Below are positions 24,940-34,932 of a DNA stretch of 64,000 bases, piece after piece; position 1 is the stretch's first letter; the number at the start of each line of letters is the position of its first letter. The notes under the pieces are model-generated. The model made no database searches. It saw only the letters and a program-made list of their open reading frames with translations, and was not told the origin of the DNA. Source of the DNA: Primorskyibacter aestuariivivens (lineage in GTDB: Bacteria > Pseudomonadota > Alphaproteobacteria > Rhodobacterales > Rhodobacteraceae); NCBI RefSeq assembly GCF_028023675.1, contig NZ_JAQIOZ010000010.1:105171-169170 (forward strand), in the 5' to 3' direction. The position numbers and the translations under genes are program-made.

Positions 24940-25479
24940 TCAACCGATGCTGACTAGGGTATCGGATTTGAATTCGTAAGATGGCAAATCGAGATTGCGC
25001 GGTGCCGGTCCTTTGCGGATGCGCCCGGCTGTATCGTAGTGAGAGCCGTGACACGGGCAAAACCAGCCGCCCCAGTCTCCGAGCGGATCAGCACCGCGCT
25101 GTCCTAGCGGGATGCAGCCAAGATGTGTGCAGACCCCGATCACCACCAGCCATTCCGGCCTGACCGCACGATCGGCATCGTGGGCCTGATCCGGCAGCGT
25201 CGCCGTATCGTCGGCACGCGCCTTGGCAATCCGCTCTTCAGTCCGGTGATCGATGAAGACCGGTTTGCCGTTCCACTTGACCGTAATCCGCGTACCCGGC
25301 GCGACACCGTCCAAGTCTACCTCGACGACGGACAATGCTATCACGTCTGCACTTGGGTTCATGCTGTTAATCAACGGCCAGACGGCAGCGCCAGTTGCCA
25401 CAGTCCCTGCGCTTGCAGTTGCGAAATAGATAAAATCACGACGTGATTTTGCGTCATGTGGATTTGCGATTTCCGACAT
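24940..25479 (-). CDS. petA: Rieske iron-sulfur subunit of ubiquinol-cytochrome c reductase
   Basis: 179-residue Rieske protein. The N-terminal twin-arginine/anchor region (S-R-R-D-F) is followed by a membrane helix, a linker, and the 2Fe-2S ligands in CTHLGC and CPCHGS. It matches bc1-complex PetA in length and layout. The partner genes for cytochrome b and c1 are not here, so it is either an accessory copy for a chromosomal bc1 complex or part of a different redox chain with the adjacent cytochrome c (25538) and ferric-reductase-like protein (28832). Confidence 0.92.
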   Translation of the reverse strand: MSEIANPHDAKSRRDFIYFATASAGTVATGAAVWPLINSMNPSADVIALSVVEVDLDGVAPGTRITVKWNGKPVFIDHRTEERIAKARADDTATLPDQAHDADRAVRPEWLVVIGVCTHLGCIPLGQRGADPLGDWGGWFCPCHGSHYDTAGRIRKGPAPRNLDLPSYEFKSDTLVSIG

Positions 25480-25537
25480 TTGCAGTCCTCCGTCTCAGGG
25501 GCCACCGATAGCAGGTGGCCCATTGGTCAAGATGCGG

Positions 25538-26035
25538 TTAGCCGTGGTCGTCCTCCTCGCCCTCCTCGTGGTGATCATCTTCACCTTCATGGTGCATCAT
25601 CTCCTCGATCTCATGCGGGATATCCGCCTTGGAGAAATTCCGTTGCTCCGCTGCGTCGTGCACGAAAGCGATGATGTCGGCCAGTTCCTGGCCGCTCAGG
25701 TCTATCTGACCGCCCAGTTCGTCTTCCTGCAACGCGACCATGGCCCCCGCGCCGCGCCACATCCTGGCCGCGAATTCGAAGGGATTCATGACCTCGTCCA
25801 TGGTATCGGCGTCCAGCATCGGAGCGTCTTCGCCACCGACGCCGTTGACGGAATGGCAAACGACGCAGCCCTTCTCTGCGAAAAGCACCCGCCCACGTTC
25901 GGCGTCCATGTTCGGCATCAACAATCCCGGCGACATCATTTTGTCGTTCATTGCATGTGTACCGCCATCAGATGCATGGCTCTGAGTCGCGGCCATTGCT
26001 GCCGTTAATACGATTGCTTTCATCAGGTGTTTCAT
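25538..26035 (-). CDS. cytochrome c with His/Glu/Asp-rich tail
   Basis: 165-residue exported monoheme cytochrome. Signal peptide (1-21), then M-N-D-K-M-M, heme site C-V-V-C-H near residue 58 and a Met-containing distal region. The last about 25 residues are almost all His, Glu, Asp and Gly, a probable metal-binding tail. It lies between the Rieske gene and a membrane-protein gene on the same strand, and it may pass electrons from the Rieske protein (inferred). Confidence 0.85.
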   Translation of the reverse strand: MKHLMKAIVLTAAMAATQSHASDGGTHAMNDKMMSPGLLMPNMDAERGRVLFAEKGCVVCHSVNGVGGEDAPMLDADTMDEVMNPFEFAARMWRGAGAMVALQEDELGGQIDLSGQELADIIAFVHDAAEQRNFSKADIPHEIEEMMHHEGEDDHHEEGEEDDHG

Positions 26036-26053
26036 TGATCTACTCCTTTTGTT

Positions 26054-26512
26054 TCAGAAAGCGGCCCGAGTTGGCCGCCCGTAGATAAGCCAGCCGTAAA
26101 GCAAGCCGCCGAAAATCGCTGGGACAACGCCGGACGCCACGAACAAAAGGCTGTTCTCGGCTCCGCCGAAATATTCGAAGCGCGCGTCAACCCGGCTGCA
26201 GAGCCAGGCGCAATAGGCACCCACGAGCGCGACGGTCAACGCGGCGACCCAAAACGCCGTTGCAGTGCCGCGCCTCGGTTCCGCAACCATCAGAGTGAAT
26301 GCACCCATGACGGCGCCCATCGCCAAGCCGCATGTGAGGGTCCAAACCGTTTTTCCAAGCCAGCTTCCCATTGGAAACAGCCACATGCCCCAGACTACGA
26401 GATAGATGATCTCGGCCGCGGTCGTCATCAGGATCGCCAAACCCAAAACATAAGCCACGCGACGGTTCACAGTCCGGTTGATCTTGCCCGGCGGTTCAAT
26501 AGTCCTCGCCAT
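26054..26512 (-). CDS. four-helix membrane protein of unknown function
   Basis: 152 residues with an Arg-rich cytoplasmic N-terminus and about four hydrophobic segments (near 17-40, 53-75, 85-107, 118-142), ending in L-L-Y-G-W-L-I-Y-G-R. It overlaps the upstream ATC-hydrolase-like gene by 17 bp. No family motif is recognised. Within this redox and metal directon it may be a subunit or assembly factor, but this is not supported directly. Confidence 0.65.
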   Translation of the reverse strand: MARTIEPPGKINRTVNRRVAYVLGLAILMTTAAEIIYLVVWGMWLFPMGSWLGKTVWTLTCGLAMGAVMGAFTLMVAEPRRGTATAFWVAALTVALVGAYCAWLCSRVDARFEYFGGAENSLLFVASGVVPAIFGGLLYGWLIYGRPTRAAF

Positions 26513-27494
26513 ATCCTCCTCCTTCAGCGGTTTTCACGCCTGCCAAATGGTTCACTTCATCATGATGTTGCTTCCTCTGGCCCAGACCATGTCGACCCGC
26601 CTGACCGCGCCAACACATATCGCAGACGCTATCGCCATGACTCAGCGTGTGCGGGCGTTCGTAATGCCCACGTTTCCCGTCGCCTGCGATCAGATCTGCC
26701 CCCGGCCAGTCATAGCGGCACCAGCTTTGCCTGAATGCTTCCAGATCATTTCTGTCATCGCGGTCGATCAGCTTCCGTATGAAGGTCTGGGGCGGGCAGT
26801 GCGTAAAATGGGTTGTAATACCGGCGTCATCGGATCGCGCGAGGACGGCGTAGCCAGGTGCGCCCGGGGCATGAAACGGGAACCACAACAACGCCCGAAT
26901 CGTCCGTCGCAATCGAGTGGCCGGATCACGGCTCGATAGCCGGAACGGCAAGGAACTAAGCCGTAACATCCGCGAATAAACGATCCACCCGGCATCTGCG
27001 ACGGCAGAGCGCGCATGGTCTGGCTGGAATCCGGCATCAAGCAGAACGCGGTGTGCCGCCGCCGTGAATACCGAAAGCTCGACCATCAGACGATTGCCGA
27101 AGCTCGGCAATTCGGCAAGCGATGCATGAATACGGAGCTGCTGTGCCATCGGCTCGATCGCATAAAAGAGCCGATCGATCTGGCCCGCCAAAAGGCGTTG
27201 CGGACCATTGGATCCTGCGATTTCGCGCGAGGAAAGCACTGCAAAGAATGCGGGGCGCAAGAAGACAAGGATGCAGGTCCGCACCAAACGCCATCTAATT
27301 CTTCTCTCTGGCCTGGTTGCCCGAAAGATCCGGATCAACCGCTGACTTGCCAGCACCGACAGCAGCAGCGCGGCAAGAACAATTACCAACAACGGGACCC
27401 AAATTGGTGCTTTCGCGACGACAACCAATACTGCGCCCAATCCCAATGCAGCCGCGACTGCGAGGAATATTGAATTTGCGCGTTCTGTTGGCAT
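26496..27494 (-). CDS. membrane-anchored protein of the ATC-hydrolase (L-2-amino-thiazoline-4-carboxylate hydrolase) type
   Basis: 332 residues. Two N-terminal hydrophobic segments (about 8-27 and 30-48) are followed by a soluble domain. The C-terminal third has R-P-H-T-L-S-H-G-D-S-V-C-D-M-C-W, the pattern I associate with L-2-amino-thiazoline-4-carboxylic acid hydrolase-like proteins. A tail of His/Gly/Lys-rich residues follows. Members outside the founding enzyme are uncharacterised, so the reaction is not assignable. It is coupled by overlap to the membrane protein downstream and lies 12 bp after the APC permease gene. Confidence 0.65.
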   Translation of the reverse strand: MPTERANSIFLAVAAALGLGAVLVVVAKAPIWVPLLVIVLAALLLSVLASQRLIRIFRATRPERRIRWRLVRTCILVFLRPAFFAVLSSREIAGSNGPQRLLAGQIDRLFYAIEPMAQQLRIHASLAELPSFGNRLMVELSVFTAAAHRVLLDAGFQPDHARSAVADAGWIVYSRMLRLSSLPFRLSSRDPATRLRRTIRALLWFPFHAPGAPGYAVLARSDDAGITTHFTHCPPQTFIRKLIDRDDRNDLEAFRQSWCRYDWPGADLIAGDGKRGHYERPHTLSHGDSVCDMCWRGQAGRHGLGQRKQHHDEVNHLAGVKTAEGGGYGEDY

Positions 27495-27506
27495 GTCTCC
27501 CTCTCC

Positions 27507-28835
27507 TTACATCTCCGGAGCCTGTTCCCGGGTCCAAGAGCCCAGAAACAACCTTTCGTAGGCGAAGACCGCCAGAATGCCTGCCGCGGCGTAGATCACG
27601 ATCATCGGGTCGGATTGCCATTTCAGTGTCCCGAACGCGGCCAACACGACCGCGTCAAGCGCAAGCGCCGTCATCAGAACCCATCCGCGTGCACCGACCT
27701 CATGACGCAGGCTGCGCCAGACGCCCCAATGAACCGCCATGTCCATCACCAAGTAGAAGAATGCGCCCAGTGAAGCGATGCGCGACAGGTCGAACAAAAC
27801 GGCAAGCGCTCCCGCAATCACGACCGTGTAGACAAGCATGTGCGAGCGGATAGAGCCAGACATCCCAAAATGGCTGTGCGGGATCATTTTCATGTCGGTC
27901 AGCATCGTCAGCATCCGCGACACGGCAAAGACACTAGCAATCAAACCTGATGCTGTGGCGACCATCGCCAAAGCGACGGTCAGATAGAAACCGGTGCGAC
28001 CCAGAACCGGCTCTGCGGCTTCGGCCAAGGCGTAGTCACGCGCGTTCGCGATTTGATACGGCGAAAGGCTTGATCCGACCGCCAGGGCAACGAGCAGGTA
28101 AGTTACGGCGCATATCGCGATCGAGATCATGATGGTCCGTCCGACATTGCGGTGTGGATCAGTGATTTCGCCGCCTGAGTTCGTGATCGTGGTGAATCCC
28201 TTGAAAGCCAGGATCGACAGCGCGACCGATCCGACAAATCCGAGCGGTGCAAAGCCTTCGCCCGATATTGCCGGACCCGGGTTCAGACCGCCCCCGGCCC
28301 AAAGTGCGGCAATCGCGAACACCAGGATGCCAACGATCTTTAGCGCCGACATCAGGATCGACAGAAACCCCACCGACCGGTTGCCCGACGCATTCACCAG
28401 ATAGGCGAATAGGATGAGACCCACAGCGATGATCGGCACCAACGGTCCGCCCTCAATGCCGAAGGGTCGCAGCGCATATGTGGCAAAGGTGCGCGCCACC
28501 AGGCTTTCGTTGATGACCATCGACAACGCCATCAGGAGTGACGCAGCCGCTGCGACTGCCCCGGGACCATATGCCTTGGTCAGGATCATCGCGATTCCGC
28601 CAGAGGACGGCCAGCGGTTCGACATGGCGATGTAGGAATAGGCACTGAACGCGGTCACCACTGCCCCTGCGATGAACGAGAGAGGAAACCATGGGCCGGC
28701 AAGTCCGGCGATCTGGCCAGTCAGCGCAAAGATGCCTGCACCAATCATAACGCCCGTTCCCATGGCCACGGCGCTGGTCAGGCTTATCGATCCTGCGCTT
28801 CCCGCCGAGTGGTTTTTGTGAGCGTGACTAGTCAT
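27507..28835 (-). CDS. APC-family amino acid permease
   Basis: 442-residue permease with about 12 hydrophobic segments. The unwound-helix motif of the APC superfamily, G-T-G-V-M-I-G-A-G-I-F, is near residue 27. A second conserved block is F-K-G-F-T-T-I-T-N-S-G-G-E. The N-terminus is His-rich (TSHAHKNH). It overlaps the ferric-reductase-like gene by 4 bp. Its 5' sequence has a diverged, truncated relative inside the pseudogene at 31143-31490. Substrate is unknown. Confidence 0.88.
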   Translation of the reverse strand: MTSHAHKNHSAGSAGSISLTSAVAMGTGVMIGAGIFALTGQIAGLAGPWFPLSFIAGAVVTAFSAYSYIAMSNRWPSSGGIAMILTKAYGPGAVAAAASLLMALSMVINESLVARTFATYALRPFGIEGGPLVPIIAVGLILFAYLVNASGNRSVGFLSILMSALKIVGILVFAIAALWAGGGLNPGPAISGEGFAPLGFVGSVALSILAFKGFTTITNSGGEITDPHRNVGRTIMISIAICAVTYLLVALAVGSSLSPYQIANARDYALAEAAEPVLGRTGFYLTVALAMVATASGLIASVFAVSRMLTMLTDMKMIPHSHFGMSGSIRSHMLVYTVVIAGALAVLFDLSRIASLGAFFYLVMDMAVHWGVWRSLRHEVGARGWVLMTALALDAVVLAAFGTLKWQSDPMIVIYAAAGILAVFAYERLFLGSWTREQAPEM

Positions 28836-29557
28836 TGCTTGGCACCGCAGGATCCTTGCGAACTACATCTGACTCTTTCTCGCGCGCGTTGGCGTCGCCA
28901 CGTTCCTACCGTTGCAGCGCTCTGGATGAGGATTACAGTCAACACCAATCCCACAAACGGCAATTGCGCCCAGTTCGGAGCTGGAATCGCACGGTGGAAA
29001 TCGAGAAAATGGACGAACAGAAAGTAGCCGGTGTGAATAATAACCAGCCACCACAGCACGTAGGCACCTTGCTGTAAAAACTTCCATACGCTGGCACCCA
29101 GCACACGCTGGCTCAGGTCGTTCGAGGTGCCTGCCAGCACGAAACCGTATAGCAACGCCACGACGCCCAACGCGTTGGCAAGTGCAAACCCATGGCGGAC
29201 CATGACGTATTGTTGCAGCTCCGGGTGGAACTCGAACCCGAACAGGCGCCAAAGATCCAGTTCCACCCACCCGATTAGGATGATCGCTGTGTGGATAAAG
29301 GCGGCGACTACGGACCAAATCCCTAGCTCGCGCCGATAGAGAAGGAGTCTGCGGACCCATTTCCAGTTGGTCAATCGCAATACGGGTCCAATTGCCATTG
29401 CCATGGAAAGGAGGATTAGTGAGACGTCGCCGACGGCCCGGTTGTAGCGGTGCATCTCTGACCATTCCGAGCGCGACAACAAAAGCGCGTAACCTAGGAG
29501 AATTGCCAGCGCGAGAACGATTACATGCCTGGATAAGGTCAGTTGCGAATTTACCAT
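28832..29557 (-). CDS. ferric-reductase-like transmembrane protein
   Basis: 241-residue membrane protein with about six hydrophobic segments and paired membrane histidines (FIHTAI, VRHGFA, IIHTGYFLFVH), consistent with b-type heme binding as in ferric reductase/MsrQ-type domains. No flavin or NAD domain is attached. It overlaps genes on both sides. With the cytochrome c and Rieske genes in the same directon it may form part of an electron-transfer route across the membrane (inference). Confidence 0.75.
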   Translation of the reverse strand: MVNSQLTLSRHVIVLALAILLGYALLLSRSEWSEMHRYNRAVGDVSLILLSMAMAIGPVLRLTNWKWVRRLLLYRRELGIWSVVAAFIHTAIILIGWVELDLWRLFGFEFHPELQQYVMVRHGFALANALGVVALLYGFVLAGTSNDLSQRVLGASVWKFLQQGAYVLWWLVIIHTGYFLFVHFLDFHRAIPAPNWAQLPFVGLVLTVILIQSAATVGTWRRQRARERVRCSSQGSCGAKQ

Positions 29558-30117
29558 TCAGTACCTCCGGAAGTTGCTTTTATGCTGGTCTGGAATGCGT
29601 CCGTCGGAGACAGGCCGTCGAGCGGGCGAATCGCGTGATCGAGTCGGCGCGCTTCGTTGTAACCACTTGCCGCATCCCGCGTCGGCGCCCTGCCGTAGGC
29701 CGCGCGATAACGGTCGGCGAAATTGCCCTGTTGCCAGACCGTGTCGGGCGGTAATGTGCCGGGCCGTACGATTGGGACCCCCGGCGGAAGCATCGCGTGT
29801 TGCACCGGTTCGTCGCCGAAGATCACGACGACATCGGGACGCTGCGAGGGATTTCCGGAAAGCCCGGTCAACCCGGCACCGGACCCATGGGGAAGGGGCA
29901 GAATCTGCACGTCCACGCCCCCGAGATGACCATCCGAAGTCTCGTTGGCATGGCCGTCGCGTTCATCAGCCGCCAGCAGAAATCCGTTCACCACTTCGGT
30001 CAGGCGGGGCACAGCGTCCGATCCGGTGACGAGCAAACCCGCCGTGAACTCGTGCGCTGCGGCCGAGGAGGCGAGCCCTGCGAAAATGGCTCCTGAGAGA
30101 AAACATTTGAAACTCAT
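29551..30117 (-). CDS. exported protein with periplasmic-binding-protein-like fold
   Basis: About 188 residues from ATG 30117 (GGAGAA upstream). The signal peptide ends at SSAAA, followed by F-T-A-G-L-L-V-T-G-S-D-A and later P-D-V-V-V-I-F-G, which read like a short type 1 periplasmic-binding fold. It is too short for a full branched-chain amino-acid receptor. The frame is open to 30435, but that part overlaps the methyltransferase gene. No confident function. Confidence 0.65.
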   Translation of the reverse strand: MSFKCFLSGAIFAGLASSAAAHEFTAGLLVTGSDAVPRLTEVVNGFLLAADERDGHANETSDGHLGGVDVQILPLPHGSGAGLTGLSGNPSQRPDVVVIFGDEPVQHAMLPPGVPIVRPGTLPPDTVWQQGNFADRYRAAYGRAPTRDAASGYNEARRLDHAIRPLDGLSPTDAFQTSIKATSGGTEW

Positions 30118-30145
30118 ATCGGCGTTCTCCTGAATGGCAGCGAAT

Positions 30146-30871
30146 TCACAATTCCTTGTCCTGCCGAGTTGCAGTTGGATTGCGGTTTGAGTCGAGTACC
30201 GGGTTCTGGATGCCCGTCGTTTGGAAACGAGTGGCACGGTGATTTTTGCGCGGGAAGAAAGCGGGTACTTGCGCCGCATACGAGGCCCATGTGTCGCGGA
30301 AACGCGAGGCGCTGTCAGCTTCCTCACTCCGGGCGAGGCGCACATACATCCAGACGAGCACCGGGAACATCGCGAGTGTGAGCAACGTCGGCCACTGCAC
30401 GAGGAACCCGGCCATGATGAGAACGAAGCCGACATATTGCGGATGCCGGATCCGGGCGTAGGGTCCCGTCATCGCCAGGCGTCCCTGCCGCTGCGCTGCC
30501 CAGAGATGGTGCCAGGCCAGCGAGATCAGCCAGAAGCCGGCACCGATCAGGGCGAAACTGAGAAAATGGAACGGCCCGAAATGCGGATTTGACCGCCAAC
30601 CCAGGATCATTTCCGGCAGGTGCCCGCTATCATGGGCGAACCAGTCAATCCCTGGCCAATTTGACTGCAACCACCCGGAAAGAAAAAAGATTGTCAGTGG
30701 GAAGCCATACATTTCAGCGAAGAGTGCAACGATAAAGGCACTGAAGGCGCCGAAGCTACGCCAATCGCGCGATGTCTGCGGCTTGAAGAAGCTGAAGGCG
30801 AAGACAATGAAGACAGCCGAATTGATAAAGACCAACAGCCACAATCCATAGGAAGTTTCGGGATCGGTCAT
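30146..30871 (-). CDS. isoprenylcysteine carboxyl methyltransferase-like membrane protein
   Basis: 241 residues with about five hydrophobic segments and the SAM-binding C-terminal motif of this family: G-P-Y-A-R-I-R-H-P-Q-Y-V-G, then S-E-E-A-D. Bacterial members probably methylate small molecules or lipids rather than prenylated proteins. The start is ATG 30871, overlapping the DUF2933 stop. The last about 25 residues are polar and unlike the family. A frameshifted relative follows the CDF at 19103, so this family recurs next to metal exporters. Confidence 0.85.
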   Translation of the reverse strand: MTDPETSYGLWLLVFINSAVFIVFAFSFFKPQTSRDWRSFGAFSAFIVALFAEMYGFPLTIFFLSGWLQSNWPGIDWFAHDSGHLPEMILGWRSNPHFGPFHFLSFALIGAGFWLISLAWHHLWAAQRQGRLAMTGPYARIRHPQYVGFVLIMAGFLVQWPTLLTLAMFPVLVWMYVRLARSEEADSASRFRDTWASYAAQVPAFFPRKNHRATRFQTTGIQNPVLDSNRNPTATRQDKEL

Positions 30872-31131
30872 GATTTTTTGCCTCCGGATCCGTGCCCGCC
30901 ATGGCCTCCATGCATGAAAAAATGCATTCCGACGCAAATCAGAAGTGGCAGCCAGAGGATCCAGTTACTGGCGAATATGTGCACGCGGTGTTCGTAACCC
31001 AAAAGCAGCCCCGCCAGAACCAGCGCGACGATCAAATAGATCCCGGCGAGCGATTTCCAGAATGACGGTGTCTGCGTGGCTTGGGGGTTTGCAGTCTGGG
31101 TTTCTCGATCTGTCTTGTGTTGCATTGTCAT
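30868..31131 (-). CDS. DUF2933 small membrane protein
   Basis: About 87 residues: polar N-terminus, two hydrophobic segments, and a His/Gly-rich tail (G-M-H-F-F-M-H-G-G-H-G-G-H) typical of DUF2933 proteins found beside copper ATPases. ATG 31131 has AAAGGAA 5 bp upstream and is preferred to the ATG at 31146. It overlaps the methyltransferase gene by 4 bp. The His-rich tail may bind metal; function is not known. Confidence 0.85.
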   Translation of the reverse strand: MTMQHKTDRETQTANPQATQTPSFWKSLAGIYLIVALVLAGLLLGYEHRVHIFASNWILWLPLLICVGMHFFMHGGHGGHGSGGKKS

Positions 31132-31142
31132 AGGTATTCCTT

Positions 31143-31490
31143 TCAAATTTTTGCGCGGCGCGGTCGCAGCGATTTCAGCACCACCGAAATCGACGAGGCG
31201 CTCATCGCTAAGGCGGTGAACTTCGGGCTGATTAGGTTTCCGAAGACCGGGAACAGGAGCCCCCTCAGGAAGACGGCCACCGGTTCGACATGGCGATGTA
31301 GGTCTGCACCGAACGCCGTGACAATTGCGCCTGCAATGAACGACAGCGGAAACCGCGGCTTTGCAAGCCCGGCGATCTGGCCCGTCAGCGCGAAAATCCC
31401 CGCGCCGGTCATCACGCCAGTTCCCATGGCCACGGCGCTGGTTAGATTTATCTTGTCGCGATCAGAAGTGATATCGTGCGTATGAGTCAT
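31143..31490 (-). pseudogene. chimeric remnant: APC permease start fused to Cu-ATPase end
   Basis: The first about 60 codons match the start of the APC permease at 28835 (G-T-G-V-M-T-G-A-G-I-F-A-L-T-G-Q-I). A 2-nt deletion relative to that gene then shifts the frame. From a junction near 31260-31275 the sequence matches the C-terminus of the Cu-ATPase (I-S-P-x-[12 protein letters not shown]). The reading frame stays open for 115 codons and its start overlaps the upstream gene by 4 bp, so a short hybrid protein may be made. It is best read as a deletion between two formerly separate genes. Confidence 0.8.
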
Positions 31491-32581
31491 GACCCAAACT
31501 CCTGTTCGCGCCTGCTAAATGCCTGGGCAGTTGGATCGGCAGCTTGTACCGCCCCGGAAGACAGAACAGTCCCCGGACACGCCTGGCGAATGGCGTTGAC
31601 GACTGCCTCCAAACCCACCCAATCCGCGATCGTCGTGATGCGCTGCATCGGTTCATCGCTCGATCGTCGTGCGACCGCGGCGATCACTGCGGCTGTGGCG
31701 CGGCTCTGCTCACCTGTGGCGAGACGCAAAAACCCGGTAGTCTGGCCCGCCGCATCGGTCCCCCGCGCGACGATCCGGGTTGTCGCACTGCCGAATGTGG
31801 GACCGGCTAGCGCGAGCTTGGTCAACATGTGCGCGTTTTGGGCCAGCATCCCGCCAAACCCCAGTCTCAACCCGAAAAGGAGTAGCTGCGTAACCCAAGA
31901 CGGTGACAGCGCCAGATAGGTTTCGACAGTTTCGACTTGTGGCGAGAGTTCCTCTGCCAGGATTTCCCGTTCAACGAACGGAAAGTTTAGGGCAAGTCGT
32001 TTCGGTTGTCTGGCGTCGAAGGCCACATCCCAGATCTTCTGGCCAGTCTTGAACGATTGCGACGACGTCGATTTGCCGGTTGTCTCAAGGCTCTTGAAGA
32101 ACCACTGGGTTGCCGCGGTGCCGGCATGCTCGCCCAAACCCAGCTCACTCGCAATTTTCAAGTGCCTGGTGCCAGGTTGATCCCGAACGATCCGATGCGC
32201 CATCAGGTTGGACAGACCCGGCGCCATGCCAACGCAGCCTATGAATTGCCCTGCCCCCTCCGTGTCGCTTGCCGCATCGCGCAGTGACTTCACATAGTCA
32301 ATCGTAGCCGAAGTATCGATGAAGATGGCGCCGCGTTTGATCGCTGCGGCAACGACACTTGGGCTTGTCGCCTCGGTCAGATTGATGATGCGGTCGCCCG
32401 ACCTGAACGCCGGCAATGTCAGTGGCCGCGAAAGGTCCATTTGAACATGTGTGCGTCCGTGGCCCGCGGTGGCTGGATGACGGGAGATTGTGATAGTCTC
32501 ACCCGCATCCGGCGCCAAAAGTCCGGTCAGCTCGGTGGCAACTTTGCCGGTGCCGCCTAAAATCCACACACGCCCCATCAT
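31487..32581 (-). CDS. saccharopine dehydrogenase-like NAD(P)-binding protein
   Basis: 364 residues with an N-terminal Rossmann fold (G-G-T-G-K-V-A near residue 9), no signal peptide, and a C-terminal region with one hydrophobic stretch. It resembles saccharopine dehydrogenase/reductase-like proteins, most of which have no assigned substrate. It overlaps the Cu-ATPase stop and the chimeric remnant start by 4 bp each. A link to copper is only positional. Confidence 0.8.
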   Translation of the reverse strand: MMGRVWILGGTGKVATELTGLLAPDAGETITISRHPATAGHGRTHVQMDLSRPLTLPAFRSGDRIINLTEATSPSVVAAAIKRGAIFIDTSATIDYVKSLRDAASDTEGAGQFIGCVGMAPGLSNLMAHRIVRDQPGTRHLKIASELGLGEHAGTAATQWFFKSLETTGKSTSSQSFKTGQKIWDVAFDARQPKRLALNFPFVEREILAEELSPQVETVETYLALSPSWVTQLLLFGLRLGFGGMLAQNAHMLTKLALAGPTFGSATTRIVARGTDAAGQTTGFLRLATGEQSRATAAVIAAVARRSSDEPMQRITTIADWVGLEAVVNAIRQACPGTVLSSGAVQAADPTAQAFSRREQEFGS

Positions 32582-34932
32582 ATCTTGGTACTCCTCAGCC
32601 TGAGCGAATTCAGCACCACCGAGATTGACGATGCACTCATGGCGAAGGCGGCGAACATCGGGCTAATGAGAATGCCGAAGAATGGAAACAATACACCGGC
32701 GGCCACTGGCACGCCCGAAGCGTTGTAGATCAGCGCAAAGAACAGGTTCTGGCGGATGTTACGCATAGTGGCGCGGGCCAGACGCCGGGCGCGAACGATC
32801 CCGTCGAGGTTGCCCTTGACCAGCGTGATCCCGGCGCTTTCGATAGCCACGTCGGCCCCGGTGCCCATGGCGATGCCCACATCAGCCTGGGCCAGCGCCG
32901 GAGCATCGTTGACGCCATCACCGGCCATTGCAACCTTGGCGCCATTGGCCTGAAGTTCCTTGATGATCGTCACCTTGTCCTCAGGCAGAACGTCGGCGCG
33001 GATTTCGTCGATGCCCAGGCGTGCGGCGACCGCTTTGGCAGTCCGCTCGTTGTCCCCAGTGGCCATGATGATGCGGAACCCCAACTCGTGCAGGGCCTTC
33101 AGTGCGGCAGGCGTGGTTTCCTTGACCGGGTCAGAGACAGAGACCAGCCCGGCCAGCGCATTTTCCACCACGACGAACATCACCGTCTCGCCTTCGTCCC
33201 GGCGCGCGTTGGCCACCTCGGTTAGCGGGCCGGGGCGCAATCCCAGATCCTCGATCAATTTGCGATTGCCTAACGCCACCGACTTGCCGTCGACGGTGCC
33301 CTTGACACCCTTTCCGGTCACCGCCTCGAAGTCGCTGGCCTTGCCCATGGCTACGCCGCGTTCCTCAGCGCCCTCGACGATGGCTTCAGCCAGTGGGTGC
33401 TCGGAGCCTTTTTCGAGCGTCGCTGCAAGACCTAGGACTTCGGCCTCGTCATGCCCTTCTTCGGGCAATACCGCTACCAGCCGAGGCTGACCCATGGTCA
33501 GGGTACCGGTCTTGTCAACGATCAGCGTGTCGATCTTTTCAAACCGCTCCAGTGCCTCGGCGTTTTTAATCAGCACACCCGCTTGTGCACCGCGTCCGGT
33601 GGCCGTCATGATCGACATCGGTGTAGCAAGGCCAAGCGCACAGGGGCAGGCGATGATCAGAACCGCGACGGCCGCGATCAGTGCGTAGCTGAGCGCAGGG
33701 GCCGGCCCCCACATCGCCCATCCGATGAAGGCCAATACCGCAATGGCGATCACTGCCGGAACAAAATATCCGGCGACCTGATCGGCGTATTTCTGGATCG
33801 GCGCGCGCGAACGCTGGGCGTTCGACACCATCTCGACGATCTGCGCCAGCATGGTGTCGGCGCCAACACGAGTGGCCTCGATCACCAGCGAACCCGTACC
33901 GTTGATCGTAGCGCCGGTCACGCCATCGCCGGCGACCTTTTCCACCGGGATCGGTTCGCCGGAGATCATGCTTTCGTCGATCGACGATCGGCCTTCGGTC
34001 ACGACGCCGTCCACCGGCACCTTGTCGCCGGGCCGCACCCGCAGGCGATCTCCGACCTGGACATCTTCAAGCGGGATTTCATCTTCGCTGCCGTCCTCGC
34101 GGAGGATTCGCGCGGTCTTGGCCGCCATGTCCAGAAGCGCCCGGATCGCTTTGCCGGTGCCTTCACGCGCGCGCAGCTCCATCACCTGACCCAGCAAGAC
34201 CAGCGTGACAATCACCGCCGCCGCTTCGAAATAGACACCGACGTGACCCTCGGCGTCGCGGAACCCGTCGGGGAAGATGTCAGGCATCAGAACAGCTACG
34301 ACGCTGAACAACCAAGCGGCCAGAACTCCCATGGAAATCAGCGAGAACATGTTCAGGTTTCGGGTCCGGAACGAATTCCAGCCGCGCACCATGAAGGGCC
34401 AGCCGCACCACCAGACCACGGGCGTTCCAAGCACCAGTTCAATCCAAAGAGTGGCACGCTCGCCAAAGATCTCGCGCACGCCCGGAAAGCCGACAAAGGG
34501 GGCCATGGTGAAGATCAAAAGGGGGATTGTCAGAACAGTACCGACCCAGAAACGCTGGGTGAAATCCACCAGTTCGGGGTTGGGGCCTTCTTCGGCCATG
34601 GCCGCGCTTTCCAGCTCCAGCCCCATGCCGCAGATCGGGCAGGACCCGGGGCTGGTTTGGCGCACCTGCGCATGCATCGGGCAGGTGTAGACAGCACCTT
34701 CATATCCGGCTGGCACCACATCGTATTCGCCATCATCCCTCGCGTTATGGCCATGATGCTCGTGGGTATGGTGATCGTGATGCGCGTGCGCTTCAGCCTC
34801 CGCCGCCGGCACCAGATGCATCCCGCATTTCGGGCAATCACCCGGCCCATCCTGACGCACCTCGGGGTGCATCGGGCAGACATAAATCATGTTTTCCGCC
34901 TTGGCGTGGGTTTGATGATCGTGATTTTTCAT
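32578..34932 (-). CDS. copA: Cu(I)-exporting P-type ATPase with two N-terminal heavy-metal-binding motifs
   Basis: 784-residue P1B-1 ATPase. In place of HMA domains the N-terminus has two copies of the short heavy-metal-binding motif Y-x-C-P-M-H-...-P-G-x-C-P-x-C-G-M (residues 17-38 and 82-103), separated by a His-rich linker (49-63). Then come SGEP at 324-327, CPC at 429-431, DKTGT at 473-477 and GDGVND. The final helix carries A-M-S-A-S-S-x-S-V-V-x-N-S-L-R-L, the Cu(I) signature. It exports Cu(I), possibly Ag(I), to the periplasm. Both flanking genes overlap it by 4 bp. Confidence 0.95.
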   Translation of the reverse strand: MKNHDHQTHAKAENMIYVCPMHPEVRQDGPGDCPKCGMHLVPAAEAEAHAHHDHHTHEHHGHNARDDGEYDVVPAGYEGAVYTCPMHAQVRQTSPGSCPICGMGLELESAAMAEEGPNPELVDFTQRFWVGTVLTIPLLIFTMAPFVGFPGVREIFGERATLWIELVLGTPVVWWCGWPFMVRGWNSFRTRNLNMFSLISMGVLAAWLFSVVAVLMPDIFPDGFRDAEGHVGVYFEAAAVIVTLVLLGQVMELRAREGTGKAIRALLDMAAKTARILREDGSEDEIPLEDVQVGDRLRVRPGDKVPVDGVVTEGRSSIDESMISGEPIPVEKVAGDGVTGATINGTGSLVIEATRVGADTMLAQIVEMVSNAQRSRAPIQKYADQVAGYFVPAVIAIAVLAFIGWAMWGPAPALSYALIAAVAVLIIACPCALGLATPMSIMTATGRGAQAGVLIKNAEALERFEKIDTLIVDKTGTLTMGQPRLVAVLPEEGHDEAEVLGLAATLEKGSEHPLAEAIVEGAEERGVAMGKASDFEAVTGKGVKGTVDGKSVALGNRKLIEDLGLRPGPLTEVANARRDEGETVMFVVVENALAGLVSVSDPVKETTPAALKALHELGFRIIMATGDNERTAKAVAARLGIDEIRADVLPEDKVTIIKELQANGAKVAMAGDGVNDAPALAQADVGIAMGTGADVAIESAGITLVKGNLDGIVRARRLARATMRNIRQNLFFALIYNASGVPVAAGVLFPFFGILISPMFAAFAMSASSISVVLNSLRLRSTKI

